From contig CAYQIM010000033.1 of assembly GCA_964417555.1 (NCBI GenBank), forward strand, positions 1 to 13,942: a DNA stretch of 13,942 nucleotides, given 5' to 3'. The translations under genes and the position numbers were made by a program. The DNA is from CAYQIM01 sp964417555 (lineage in GTDB: Bacteria; Pseudomonadota; Gammaproteobacteria; Diplorickettsiales; Diplorickettsiaceae). The notes below the pieces were generated by a model. The model did not search any database, was not told the origin of the DNA, and saw only the letters and a program-made list of their open reading frames with translations. Positions 5,099-13,941 of the stretch are shown here, piece after piece. Position 1 is the stretch's first letter. Every line of letters begins with the position of its first letter.

Positions 5099-5731
5099 TT
5101 AAAGCCATAAAGAAATATATAAAAATAAACTTAAATATATCAATTTATATTTTACCATTGAATAATGGAATCTAGTTGGCACATTTGCTGAACAAGACGG
5201 TTGGTTTGCCACCTGAGTATCTCTCCAAAAAAGAGGATCACTACGCTGTACAACTGTTCCTCGGATCGTATCAGAAGAATATATCCATGGTTTTTGTCTA
5301 CTTCCGCTATTAATACCAGCACGTGTTTGTTGATCGGTTTTATATTTTATAGTGAAATAATGTGGTTTTATATCAGAACTTTCAAGATAATTGAGCACAT
5401 TAATAACATCGTTTATATCAGTATAATCTTTTGTATAGATCATAATAGCATAAGAGCGTTTTGAAGAATTGGTTGTAGAGACTTTTGAGCGCCAAAGTTC
5501 ACCACTAACTATAGCTATTTTAATTTGATCCCATACTGCATCAACTCTATCCTTCGGTAGAAATAACATCCATTTACCTATTTTTTCAGGATTTATAGTC
5601 TCATCTGCATAAGCATATTTGTTGTTTCTTGCATAAAGCCATGGAGAGTCACTTTGGTTAACTTCAGTAGGATGTAAGTTACACTCAGCGACTTGCTCTT
5701 TTTTATGAATATCAAATTGGTAAGTATACAT
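5099..5731 (-). CDS. DUF1917/BLES03-like protein
   Basis: A 210-aa protein. The central part, KWMLFLPKDRVDAVWDQI (about 53-70), SGELWRSKVST (76-86), IMIYTKDYTDINDV (96-109) and IKYKTDQQTRAGI (128-140), matches my memory of the DUF1917 family (human BLES03/C11orf68-like, eIF4E-like fold; some bacterial members are named putative phosphothreonine lyase domain proteins). Function in bacteria is not established. I chose ATG 5731 because AAGGAA sits 7 nt upstream. An ATG at 5824 would add 31 hydrophobic residues and has GAGGAGGT directly against it, which is too close. The last 15 residues (LIYLSLFLYISLWL) are strongly hydrophobic, either a tail anchor or read-through after the 3' end was disturbed by the nearby integrase scar. 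No signal peptide is seen with the chosen start. Confidence 0.65.
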   Translation of the reverse strand: MYTYQFDIHKKEQVAECNLHPTEVNQSDSPWLYARNNKYAYADETINPEKIGKWMLFLPKDRVDAVWDQIKIAIVSGELWRSKVSTTNSSKRSYAIMIYTKDYTDINDVINVLNYLESSDIKPHYFTIKYKTDQQTRAGINSGSRQKPWIYSSDTIRGTVVQRSDPLFWRDTQVANQPSCSANVPTRFHYSMVKYKLIYLSLFLYISLWL

Positions 5732-5930
5732 GACGAAATTCCTTATTCTTTTATTATTCTGGGGCATCAAAAGAAGTAAATTTTTATTAAAGTTCACTAT
5801 TAATTGAATAAAGTATTTTATCATACCTCCTCGTTTTTACCACCCATCGTATGGGAGATTTTCTCATTGCATTAGATAATAAGCGTATGAATTTTAATGA
5901 GCTTAAAGGTATTAAATTCTTTTAGTTATG

Positions 5931-5956
5931 AGCGGTCTCAGACAGCTTCATTTTTT
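5931..5956. terminator. Possible hairpin terminator
   Basis: AGCGGTC-TCA-GACAGCT (5931-5947) forms a 7-bp stem with one mismatch and a 3-nt loop. On the plus strand it is followed by six T. On the minus strand it follows the coiled-coil gene stop but without a U run. It could end the coiled-coil transcript weakly. The rest of 5732-5954 holds no gene I can support. Confidence 0.3.
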
Positions 5957-6413
5957 AATTAGCCTGTCGTTGGAATATTGAAAAATTTATCTCCCTATTA
6001 GAATCAAAAGAACTTTGTCTAGAACTACTATTAAAAAAAGAATAGCTTTGCTGTTGTTGAATCTCTCTACTAACTGCTTCAATTTGTGAAGTTAAAAAAG
6101 TAATTTTTTGATTAATAGTTTGTATTGTACTTTGCTTTTTTTGGATATTACATTTAACCTCATGAAACTGTCTCCAATAATGCTGGTATTTACGTTCGTT
6201 ATTTACCAAACTAACAAATAATCTACCTTGTTCTCGCTGATTATTTACTATTTTGAGGTTTGCTTTGTCTTTGTCAGCTAATGCATCGTAGTGGCTGACA
6301 AAATCATTTATTTCCTTTAAACGATTCCCAAGTTCTTCAAGTTCCTGTTGAGCCCCCCTTAGCTTTGCTTCTTCCGCATTACGCATTCTCTTTAAGTCAT
6401 TTACGCTTCTCAT
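5955..6413 (-). CDS. Coiled-coil protein, unknown function
   Basis: A 152-aa protein from ATG 6413. A longer version starting at TTG 6452 lacks support. Residues about 3-125 are almost entirely helical and charged, with long heptad-like runs (NAEEAKLRGAQQELEELGNR, then LTSQIEAVSREIQQQQ), broken near 50-60. The last 27 residues are serine/asparagine-rich and probably disordered. Size and a two-helix coiled-coil layout recall FliJ/YscO-type stalk proteins, but no flagellar or type III gene is nearby and the likeness is only in shape. The ribosome binding site is weak (GGAAT about 11 nt upstream). It stands alone between the DUF1917-like and hexapeptide genes. Confidence 0.6.
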   Translation of the reverse strand: MRSVNDLKRMRNAEEAKLRGAQQELEELGNRLKEINDFVSHYDALADKDKANLKIVNNQREQGRLFVSLVNNERKYQHYWRQFHEVKCNIQKKQSTIQTINQKITFLTSQIEAVSREIQQQQSYSFFNSSSRQSSFDSNREINFSIFQRQAN

Positions 6414-6539
6414 GTTTTTTTCTATTCCAGCTTTTAACACTAAATACAACAAGAATATAACTTAATTAAAAAATGGAAGCTACTAAGGTTTAAACCCCAA
6501 TGAACTAATTACATATTCATTAAAATAACTTAAGATTAT

Positions 6540-7064
6540 CTATCCTTTATAGTGTTTAAGCCCTTCTTTGTATCGAAGAATTTTCTCACAATAATGTTTT
6601 GAATATTTCTTTAGATTTTCTATTTGGTTTTCAGTCAATTTTGATTTAATTCTACCTGTACCGACGACAAGCGATCCATCAGGAATTTCTTGGTTTTCCA
6701 GTACCAACGCATTGGCACCAATCATACAATTTTTACCAATCACTGCATTAGCTAATACGATAGCACCTATCGCAATAACCGAGTTATCTCCTACGCTTTT
6801 TCCATGAAACACAGCATTATGTCCAATCGTGACACCTTTTCCAATTCTCATGGGACAACCCGGATCAGTATGTAAAATTACACCATCCTGAATATTCGTA
6901 TTTTCACCAATTTCGATAACATCATTGTCCCCACGGACAACAGCATTGGAAAGGATAATCACGTTATTATGAATAATGACCGAGCCAATGATGTCAGCAC
7001 TGTTAGCAATATAATGATTATTACCTATAAGCTTCGGAACGGCATCTTCAAAAGAATAAAGCAT
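6540..7064 (-). CDS. Gamma carbonic anhydrase family hexapeptide protein (YrdA/PaaY-like)
   Basis: A 174-aa left-handed beta-helix protein with hexapeptide repeats from about residue 22 to 128 and a C-terminal helix. The three zinc-binding histidines are present, H65 (ILHTD), H82 and H87 (IGHNAVFHG), together with RGDND (44-48) and NIQDG (58-62), where R, D and Q form the usual trimer and active-site network. Family members include true carbonic anhydrases, CaiE/PaaY thioesterase-like proteins and others of unknown activity, so the reaction is not certain. I chose ATG 7064 because TGGAGA lies 7 nt upstream. A longer version from GTG 7097 has no binding site. The gene is intact and probably a cytoplasmic housekeeping enzyme. 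Confidence 0.88.
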   Translation of the reverse strand: MLYSFEDAVPKLIGNNHYIANSADIIGSVIIHNNVIILSNAVVRGDNDVIEIGENTNIQDGVILHTDPGCPMRIGKGVTIGHNAVFHGKSVGDNSVIAIGAIVLANAVIGKNCMIGANALVLENQEIPDGSLVVGTGRIKSKLTENQIENLKKYSKHYCEKILRYKEGLKHYKG

Positions 7065-7111
7065 TTGCAAATCTCCATCAGAACAAACTAATTTCACACT
7101 GATATATGTTT

Positions 7112-7170
7112 TAAAATAATAACGTTTTATCGTTAAAAGGTGGTTCTTGATAAGCCCAAAATCAGAACGG
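7112..7170 (-). terminator. Tandem weak hairpins after the giant gene
   Basis: On the minus strand, GTTCTGAT pairs with ATCAAGAAC (one bulged base) over the stop codon region and is followed by CACCTTTT. A second stem TAACG/CGTTA is followed by TTATTTT. Together they may end transcription of the giant gene before the carbonic anhydrase-like gene. Confidence 0.35.
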
Positions 7171-9756
7171 GTAAGCTACCTCTTTTTTAAGATGGAAAGA
7201 ATCCAAATCATTAGTTAAGCTTGGGCGTGCGTTGAAAAAAGAGCTATTTGCCGTACAAAAAAACGGATCAGTTTTAGATTGATTAAAACGAGGGAATTGA
7301 AAATGATTCGTATTTTCTATTTCAAAGACTAAAAGAAGTTGCTTATAAAGCAAATAATGATTTGGCTTATTTTTATCGATTAAAGGAAGATAATTTATTT
7401 CAGGTAAAATAACCGTTGTAAAATAAATTAGCTCAGAGAACATTATTTTTTTATTTTCGACAAAATCCTCCAAGGCATTATATAAACGCTGGATGCGTAA
7501 TCTTAACCATGATGTTTTTGTTGGATTAATGGGATAGCAATTTGTTTTTTCAGAAGAAATTTGCTCTAAGCAGTATAATAAATTATCAAGTTTTTCTTGT
7601 TCATAAGCAAAAGATTTAACCTGTACATAAATTATAGAATTATCTAAATCTAATAAAGCTGTTTTAAGCCTTTTTTCTATTTTTTTATCCTTATCGTGAA
7701 AAGATTTATTTTTTATCGATTTTATAGTATCAAAAATAGGTATCAATACACCCCAATTTTTTTGATCTTTTAAATCTAATTCATGCGTGTTGGAGTCTAT
7801 TAAAAATGTCATTTTGAATAGCGTAAGTTGTAGCTTTTTGATCTCAGCTTTTTCAGTATTGGAAACTGAACCAGCGAAATAGCTGGCTGTCTGTATTAAA
7901 TGTATTAATGCTTCGTAAAACTGGGGTTGTTTTCCTAGTGTTATATTATTTTTAGCGTTTAATTTCTTAAAAAAACCAGAAAGCCAATGAAAAAATAGAA
8001 TTTGCTGAGGTAGTTTTTCGAAGTAATCTCGAGTAGAGTAATTTATTTCTGTTCGATATGCCTGTTTATACGGCTTATTTCTCGTATCTATTTTTCCAGC
8101 AGTGTTTAGTTCGGCATGAGCTGGTTGAGTAAGTAGCGGTACTGCAATAGCTGCAGCTATTTCAATCGTTTGTCTTGTCCTTGGCAATCTTCTATTGCGC
8201 TGGCAATACCACCAACTGAAGACAATTCCGGTTCCTAACAGCGCTACACTCGTTCCAATCGCCCAAGCTAGCCAATGGCTTAATGGCATTTTTAGTGGAG
8301 GCGTAAGGTAAGAAGAAACGTTCGTTGACAGAGATTGTGATTGTAACGCCATGGCCTGCGGCGCTTCAGCGGTGACTGTGAAATTGGGTAATAAAGCGAT
8401 AATGAATTCACCCCTTGTCGTTAAAAGACGTGCGTCAGGGGCAATATTTGCCAGTTGTCGATCACCGACCTGTATTATATTTACTGTTTTCTTATTGACA
8501 TACGTGTATAAGCGCAGGTCAATTGGAACATCTTTTAATAGGTAAGAAAAATTTTCTATTTGTGAAGAATTTAGGTTGGCTTTTATAGCGACTAAACCAA
8601 AATCCGGATCCAAACGGTAGCAAATGTTCTGGTAAATAATTTGCCCATCCGGTAAGTAATTAACGCCTGTTAGCCTTTGATCATTATAAAATAAAAAATG
8701 TGTGAAACCATTGGCCAACATTTGTTTGAAAGTAGGCTGATTGTCTAGCAATAGTTCGGGTATATTTAATTCAAAAAAGGTAGCCGTTTGAGTGCGGTTA
8801 TCAATGGAAAAATGTGCGACATATGTAAGTTTAGGAAAATTAATCTTTCCTTTTATAATTAACTTCATCGTGCCTGGCGAACCATCAAGTTGGAGTGGAA
8901 AATCATTTTGTTGCTGCCAAAATATTTTAAAGTAGGAGTTTACCGAATCTTCGATTGAATAAGGAAGAATATGTAAACTATTGAGTGATAAATTGCTTTG
9001 TAAATAGAAAGTATCAATATATTTTTTAAACTGCAATTGTGTTGTTGATGAGTGAGAGATAGTTAAATCAAATTCATTTTCAGGAAGCAGTAAATGGAGC
9101 TTCCCTACTAGCTGATAACATTCCAACTGCCCTTGGCGAATCAGATTAAATTTAACCTTTTCATGTTGATGACTAATCAAATTTTTTAAAAAGACTTTTT
9201 GCGCCGACCAGTAGAATTCACCACGTAATAGACATCGATTATTAAAATCAATATGGATCTCTTTTTTACTTTGCAATTTTTTGAAAGCTACACCTCTTTC
9301 CTTTATAGACAGCGTATTATTATCTGACATAGTGACTATTTTAGATAAATAGCTCGATTCTACATGCAAAAAAATAATGTCAAGGTAATCAGAATAATCG
9401 TCGACTAAACAGTCATAACTTAAATCGCCTATCCAATAAGTCAATCTATTTGGCTGATCATACAGATAGTCTACAAATGTAAATTCAGGAGGAATCGCTG
9501 TTGGTTTCTTTACAATAACATCCTGCAAAGGGGAATCTTTGATTAAGACAATCGTATTTTTTCCTAAAAAAGGCCCATTAATGATGAACATATTTCCATA
9601 GCGTGGATTAAATAGGATTAATAATCGAAGGGTTTGAACAGTTGAATCAGTGGAAGGCTTGTTTTTCAAAAGACCCGCTATACTATTGACTATAGTAATT
9701 GGACTATTGGTTATTCCCTGATTGTTAAAACTTTCTTCTTCTGCCTTTTTAAGCAA
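7162..9756 (-). CDS. C-terminal part of a giant toxin/effector-like gene (864-codon frame)
   Basis: The last third of the giant gene. It has no start of its own: the frame opens at a TTG and the first ATG is 55 codons in. One extra A in the minus-strand A5 (plus 9746-9750) would fuse it to the upstream frame, which it overlaps by 46 nt. Residues 1-460 look beta-rich and soluble. One strong membrane helix lies at about 495-516 (WLAWAIGTSVALLGTG and onward), followed by a basic stretch RNRRLPRTR and then a second hydrophobic segment ending LLTQPAHAEL (532-550) that looks like a signal-peptide cleavage site. Residues 560-864 are helical and charged. I do not recognise a catalytic domain. Confidence 0.7.
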   Translation of the reverse strand: MLKKAEEESFNNQGITNSPITIVNSIAGLLKNKPSTDSTVQTLRLLILFNPRYGNMFIINGPFLGKNTIVLIKDSPLQDVIVKKPTAIPPEFTFVDYLYDQPNRLTYWIGDLSYDCLVDDYSDYLDIIFLHVESSYLSKIVTMSDNNTLSIKERGVAFKKLQSKKEIHIDFNNRCLLRGEFYWSAQKVFLKNLISHQHEKVKFNLIRQGQLECYQLVGKLHLLLPENEFDLTISHSSTTQLQFKKYIDTFYLQSNLSLNSLHILPYSIEDSVNSYFKIFWQQQNDFPLQLDGSPGTMKLIIKGKINFPKLTYVAHFSIDNRTQTATFFELNIPELLLDNQPTFKQMLANGFTHFLFYNDQRLTGVNYLPDGQIIYQNICYRLDPDFGLVAIKANLNSSQIENFSYLLKDVPIDLRLYTYVNKKTVNIIQVGDRQLANIAPDARLLTTRGEFIIALLPNFTVTAEAPQAMALQSQSLSTNVSSYLTPPLKMPLSHWLAWAIGTSVALLGTGIVFSWWYCQRNRRLPRTRQTIEIAAAIAVPLLTQPAHAELNTAGKIDTRNKPYKQAYRTEINYSTRDYFEKLPQQILFFHWLSGFFKKLNAKNNITLGKQPQFYEALIHLIQTASYFAGSVSNTEKAEIKKLQLTLFKMTFLIDSNTHELDLKDQKNWGVLIPIFDTIKSIKNKSFHDKDKKIEKRLKTALLDLDNSIIYVQVKSFAYEQEKLDNLLYCLEQISSEKTNCYPINPTKTSWLRLRIQRLYNALEDFVENKKIMFSELIYFTTVILPEINYLPLIDKNKPNHYLLYKQLLLVFEIENTNHFQFPRFNQSKTDPFFCTANSSFFNARPSLTNDLDSFHLKKEVAYPF

Positions 9757-12700
9757 TAATCCCAGGGATCAGATTCTTGAGAAGTTGAATCCAAACGCGA
9801 AGCCACGACTTGCCAACCTTCTACTTCCGAAGTTTGGCGAACGCAGATAGTTTTGTAGTTTCTGGGAGAAAGCAACCAGCTAATTTGGTTTAACAACTGA
9901 CATTTTTTTCTCGGGTGTATAAAAACATTATTTTCTTGTTCGCCTTGTGTAGCAGGATAAAAGGATACATAGGGTGTGTAATCCGCGCTTTTGATTTTAT
10001 ATTGTTTTTTATAAAAAAATATCGTCTCAGTAGGTATATAAAAAGGGGCCGACAATATCGAAGTACTTAAATAGTTATTTATTTTAATATGGTAGTGTAG
10101 TGTACTTATCTGATCTGTCTTTAGTGTTTGTGCAGTTCGCAAAATTATAGCAGGCACCTCGTTTATGCTAAGAGTCAGTTTTTTTAATTCTATTATTTCG
10201 GGGATACTAACTAAAGTATAATTAAAATGGATATTTAAACTTTGACTTAATTGATTGATTTCTTGCAAATGTAAATGTAGTATTTGGCGCTCGAGCAGAA
10301 TGTCATTAATAATACTGTGAAAGCCAAGCTCAAATTTAATCGCTTCCCAATAAGAAACCTGTAATTGGTAATGGCTACGCAAATATTCAGCCGTAATAAA
10401 CAATTGATGCAGCGTAATGCCTAAGTCTAACAGGATGCCTGCAGGACCTAACTCTAAACCTAAACTTTCTGCAAACATAGCGCCGAAAACAACACTATTG
10501 TTCAATAAAAGTGCTTTTGCTTGTTCATGCTCGGCAGTTTCTGGGTCCGTTTGGGCAAGGGTACGAGACAACTCAAAAAAGCTACTAATAAGTAATATTT
10601 TTGTTATCGGCGCGCTAGTCAATAATCTGGATTGATTTAAAATTAAACTTGTTTTGGAAAAGTAACGTGTAAATGCTTCTGAGCCAATCAAACTTTCATA
10701 GAGATGATTAAATCCTGTATCGCTTAGCATTAAGACAGCCATATGGGCTAGATTTTCTGTATGGCCATTAATAGCTTGCAGTAAAGCCGGTAATAGAACA
10801 ATGGCTTGTCGTCCAGATGTCACTAATTTGTTTTTAGCCGTCTGGTGAGAAGAGACCAGCTCGTCTAAAAATAGAGTAGCCTCATCGTGACGAAAATCAT
10901 ACCGAATTAATTCATTCAATAAATACGGGTATATTGTATCTGTGATCTGCGTTTCAGTTAAGACCTGATCGTTTAACGCTAAAGCTTTAAATTGATCAAA
11001 AAGCGTTTTTCGCACTTCAACTAGCGAAGGCGAGAAAAAAGAAGTTGGATAATGCTGATAATTTTCATTAATATTTATAGAATAATGATGTAGAAGTTTT
11101 CCTAAATTTACCTGTTGTTGATTAGAGAGGAGTGAAAATACGTCAGTCATTTTTTCAAGCGGAAAGCTAATGCGTTGAGGCTGATCTTTTAGTGTGTTGG
11201 CTAATTGATCGAGATCGGTAGCTGGAAGCGAATCAATAAGCAAATAGTTAAGTTGTTCTTTTTGTAAATAAGGAATAATTACGTCATCTAAGCGAAGTAA
11301 TGAGGCAACTTGAGGCAAATTGCTGATTAAATTTTCATTCAAGTTTTCTAACATTACTTGTTTAGCCAATGGGTACTTATAATAATGCTTTTTTATTTGA
11401 AAATTTGATATTTCTGGAAATAAAATTTGTTGAAAAATATCAAGTCCTTCCGATATGTCAATTGCTTTATTAAACTTAAAAAAATATCTGTCATCTAAAT
11501 CAGGGGAATAAACATAAAAGAAATTATTCTCTTCAACCGTCGATCGCGTGAGTGTTAAATAGCACTGTTTGCCTTCTTGGTTAGTTAATTCAACAAAATC
11601 GGCTTCTTCAGGTAATCCCGTTTCTGTTAGTGAAGTAAACATTTTTTCTGATAATTCACTTAACGCAAGTGGTATAGAATGATCATCACTTTCTTCTATT
11701 CTAGAGATAACTTGTATTAAAGCTTCGCGTTTTTCTATTGGCATTACACCAATAAGAAAAACTAAAAGTTTTTTTAATTCTTCATTTTTACTAGTGAAAG
11801 GTCGATAACGTTTTTCTTTTACTTCTTCCTCGTTCAGGCAAGGATTGTGGCTACGTTTCGATCGGGATGAAGACAAGGGAACTGAAGCTTCACAAGCACT
11901 ATCTAAGTGAGCAGACGACTCCAATTTTTTAAGATTATAAGATGCTTTAATATTGTTCAATAGCTCAATATCGATATCTAAATATTGATGAGTCGCCAGT
12001 AAGTCGTCAAAATTGCTATGTAAAGCATCGCTACCCGCAATTTCGTACAGCGATCTAAATTCATTTAACATTTGTTCGCGAACTGAATCTTCAATAAATC
12101 TCCAAATAGCACTTACGCCTTCTTCTTTAAGGTAATCAAATTTTAAACAAATAAGCTCCGGAGCTTCGGTTAATAAATAACGCTCCATTTCTTTTTTTAC
12201 AATAATTGGAAATTTTAATGCAGCAAGTTCTGGCGTGACAAATTGTAGCGTGACAAATGGATGAATTCCTAGGAGTTTTTCCAATAGCTTATGTATAGTG
12301 CCTGTACAACAGATAGGCGAATCCGCTAATCCGTTGTCTTGTCCCGCCGCATTAATATTGCCGCCACGCTGTATCTCATAGAGCGCCTCAACAAACTGAC
12401 TTTTTGCATCCGAAAGCGTACCCACTCGTCTTGTAGAGTCAAGAATGCCTTGCCAAAAAAGGACCAGCAGTTGCTTTAGATTAAGACCTGATTGAGTGTC
12501 GATAAAATTAGGATCAGACGTGACTCCATGTAAAGCTCGTCTAGCAGCCTGATAGTGGGGGTTAGTGGGTTGACTAGCAAGTATCGTTTCTAACTCATTA
12601 CACAGGCTGATGAAATTACGCTGTAAATTTTCGCCTTGAACAGCTTCAGCATAAGTTTCATTAAATTTTTGTATTGCTTTTTTAAATGCCTCTTGCAGTG

Positions 12701-13244
12701 AAGGAATATGCGTACTTTCGGCACGATTAATTGATAATCTTGGTCGAATTAAATAATTTTCATCGAGTAAATAGGCGTTAATTTTTTCAATTTTTTGTTC
12801 ATTGGTTAAATTTTCTGTTAAAAGAGAAAATACATCAGTGAAAAACTGCGTAGAAAGGCGCTTTAATTTATTTATCCTTTGGTAGCTATCGGAATTGACT
12901 AATAAACTATCTAACTGAATTAAGTCACTAAAGGTTCTAGAATTAAGTAGATCTAAACGTCTTATTTTTTTTAGCAATCTAACGAAGAGATGAATAACAT
13001 GCGTATTTTTAACTTGTTCGAGCCTAGTTGTATCTAGAATAGCTGATTTAGAAAGCTCAATGATGGCAAAAGCAGTTAACAACGGTTTAGGACTTTTATG
13101 TGTTTCTAAAAGCCATGGATAAGAAATTCCATTATTTCTTAGAACAACAACGGCCTGCGCAAACTCATAAACTACATCGGGGTGGAAGCTATTTGAAAAT
13201 AGTAAATCACTCGTTTCCTGCGTTAAGATATTCTCATGTTGCAA
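9711..13244 (-). CDS. Central part of a giant toxin/effector-like gene (1177-codon frame)
   Basis: The largest frame here. It opens at a TTG (13244) with no binding site, and its first ATG is about 350 codons in, so it is unlikely to be an independent gene. Notable parts: ALYEIQRGGN followed by CCTGTIHKLLEKLLGIHP (about 290-330), a motif I recall from large proteins of Legionella-like and chlamydia-like bacteria; a serine/arginine/lysine patch SSRSKRSHNP then KEKRYRPF (about 455-478) resembling a bipartite nuclear localisation signal; and FAESLGLELGPAGILLDLGI, then SYWEAIKFELGF (about 920-970), similar in pattern to the TcdA/TcdB-type pore-forming domain. Mostly helical elsewhere. It overlaps the flanking frames by 22 and 46 nt. 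A large host-directed protein is the best inference; no enzyme domain is identified. Confidence 0.7.
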   Translation of the reverse strand: MQHENILTQETSDLLFSNSFHPDVVYEFAQAVVVLRNNGISYPWLLETHKSPKPLLTAFAIIELSKSAILDTTRLEQVKNTHVIHLFVRLLKKIRRLDLLNSRTFSDLIQLDSLLVNSDSYQRINKLKRLSTQFFTDVFSLLTENLTNEQKIEKINAYLLDENYLIRPRLSINRAESTHIPSLQEAFKKAIQKFNETYAEAVQGENLQRNFISLCNELETILASQPTNPHYQAARRALHGVTSDPNFIDTQSGLNLKQLLVLFWQGILDSTRRVGTLSDAKSQFVEALYEIQRGGNINAAGQDNGLADSPICCTGTIHKLLEKLLGIHPFVTLQFVTPELAALKFPIIVKKEMERYLLTEAPELICLKFDYLKEEGVSAIWRFIEDSVREQMLNEFRSLYEIAGSDALHSNFDDLLATHQYLDIDIELLNNIKASYNLKKLESSAHLDSACEASVPLSSSRSKRSHNPCLNEEEVKEKRYRPFTSKNEELKKLLVFLIGVMPIEKREALIQVISRIEESDDHSIPLALSELSEKMFTSLTETGLPEEADFVELTNQEGKQCYLTLTRSTVEENNFFYVYSPDLDDRYFFKFNKAIDISEGLDIFQQILFPEISNFQIKKHYYKYPLAKQVMLENLNENLISNLPQVASLLRLDDVIIPYLQKEQLNYLLIDSLPATDLDQLANTLKDQPQRISFPLEKMTDVFSLLSNQQQVNLGKLLHHYSININENYQHYPTSFFSPSLVEVRKTLFDQFKALALNDQVLTETQITDTIYPYLLNELIRYDFRHDEATLFLDELVSSHQTAKNKLVTSGRQAIVLLPALLQAINGHTENLAHMAVLMLSDTGFNHLYESLIGSEAFTRYFSKTSLILNQSRLLTSAPITKILLISSFFELSRTLAQTDPETAEHEQAKALLLNNSVVFGAMFAESLGLELGPAGILLDLGITLHQLFITAEYLRSHYQLQVSYWEAIKFELGFHSIINDILLERQILHLHLQEINQLSQSLNIHFNYTLVSIPEIIELKKLTLSINEVPAIILRTAQTLKTDQISTLHYHIKINNYLSTSILSAPFYIPTETIFFYKKQYKIKSADYTPYVSFYPATQGEQENNVFIHPRKKCQLLNQISWLLSPRNYKTICVRQTSEVEGWQVVASRLDSTSQESDPWDYCLKRQKKKVLTIRE

Positions 13245-13846
13245 TAAAAAAAAGCCTTATTTAATTTCTTCAAGTGATTTGATTTAAACAAACTTAATCG
13301 AGTAAGTTGATTAAAGTTATTAACAAAAAGATGAGAATAATTTAGTATATATATAAAATCTACTAAATCGTTAGCTGTTAGATGAGCCAATATATCTAAA
13401 TAGGTTTCATTAAAAATATTTTTGTAGGTTAAATACTCTAGATAAAACCTAATATAAGTTGCATTATGCTTCACAAATAAAGAAAAATATTTTTTTAATA
13501 ATTGAGGTTTTTCACTGAGCTGTTTTAAATTATGAAAAAAAACAATTAAATTACTATTTTGTTTAATTGCATTAAAATTTTTATCATTAAGTAAATGATG
13601 TTGATGTAATAGCATTAGTAATTCAGATTTGACAAACGGATTTTCCGTTTTACCGCTTGTAGTTTGACTAACAAAATCAATATATTTAGACTCTATTAAT
13701 CCTTGTTTTTTTAATTTATGATACGCATCAGCTAAAATAAGTGGATTGTTTGCGTTTTGTAAAAAGGAAATAATAGATGATGAATTGAGATCCAGATTAA
13801 TTATATCGATAAGCGCAATAAAAAAATCGATATTATCAGATGCATT
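13223..13846 (-). pseudogene. Upstream fragment of the giant gene, 5' end lost at the terminal repeat
   Basis: The frame is open from the inner edge of the right repeat (13846) through 207 codons to a stop at 13223. Its first ATG (13615) is internal and has no good binding site. The reading frame continues into the repeat and meets a TGA near the outer edge (13936-13934), with no start codon in between. One extra T in the minus-strand T8 (plus A run 13246-13253) joins it to the 1177-codon frame. It is helical and leucine/asparagine-rich (for example PLILADAYHKLKKQGLIES); I do not recognise a domain. The N-terminus, with any secretion signal, lies beyond the repeat or was lost. Confidence 0.6.
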
Positions 13847-13941
13847 CGACGAGACAATGAGAGCATTGCGGAAGCAATGCGAAGTTGAGGAGCCCGCGAT
13901 AGGCGTGCGTTGACGGGCGAAGCAGGAAACGCATCACGCCG
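13847..13941 (-). repeat. Terminal inverted repeat, right copy
   Basis: The exact reverse complement of 1-95, with the same hairpins mirrored (GCATTGC/GCAATGC stem at 13863-13880). It truncates the giant gene. The base beyond it (13942) is T. Confidence 0.95.

Noticed and set aside
5851..5925. Plus-strand 24-codon frame starting MGDFLIALDNKRM
   Set aside because: No ribosome binding site, no recognised homology and very short; could be a remnant but cannot be supported.
230..5990. Matching RQAN-stop ends of bet and the coiled-coil gene
   Set aside because: Only about 13 of 14 bases match around the stop and flanking sequence is unrelated; most likely chance.
5955..6413. Type III secretion or flagellar stalk protein (FliJ/YscO)
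   Set aside because: The likeness is only in length and coiled-coil layout; no neighbouring secretion gene supports it.
10417..10635. Plus-strand frames inside the giant gene and other large genes (also 342-536, 3503-3802, 5201-5464, 8351-8545)
   Set aside because: They are antisense shadows of better supported minus-strand genes, without binding sites or recognisable products.
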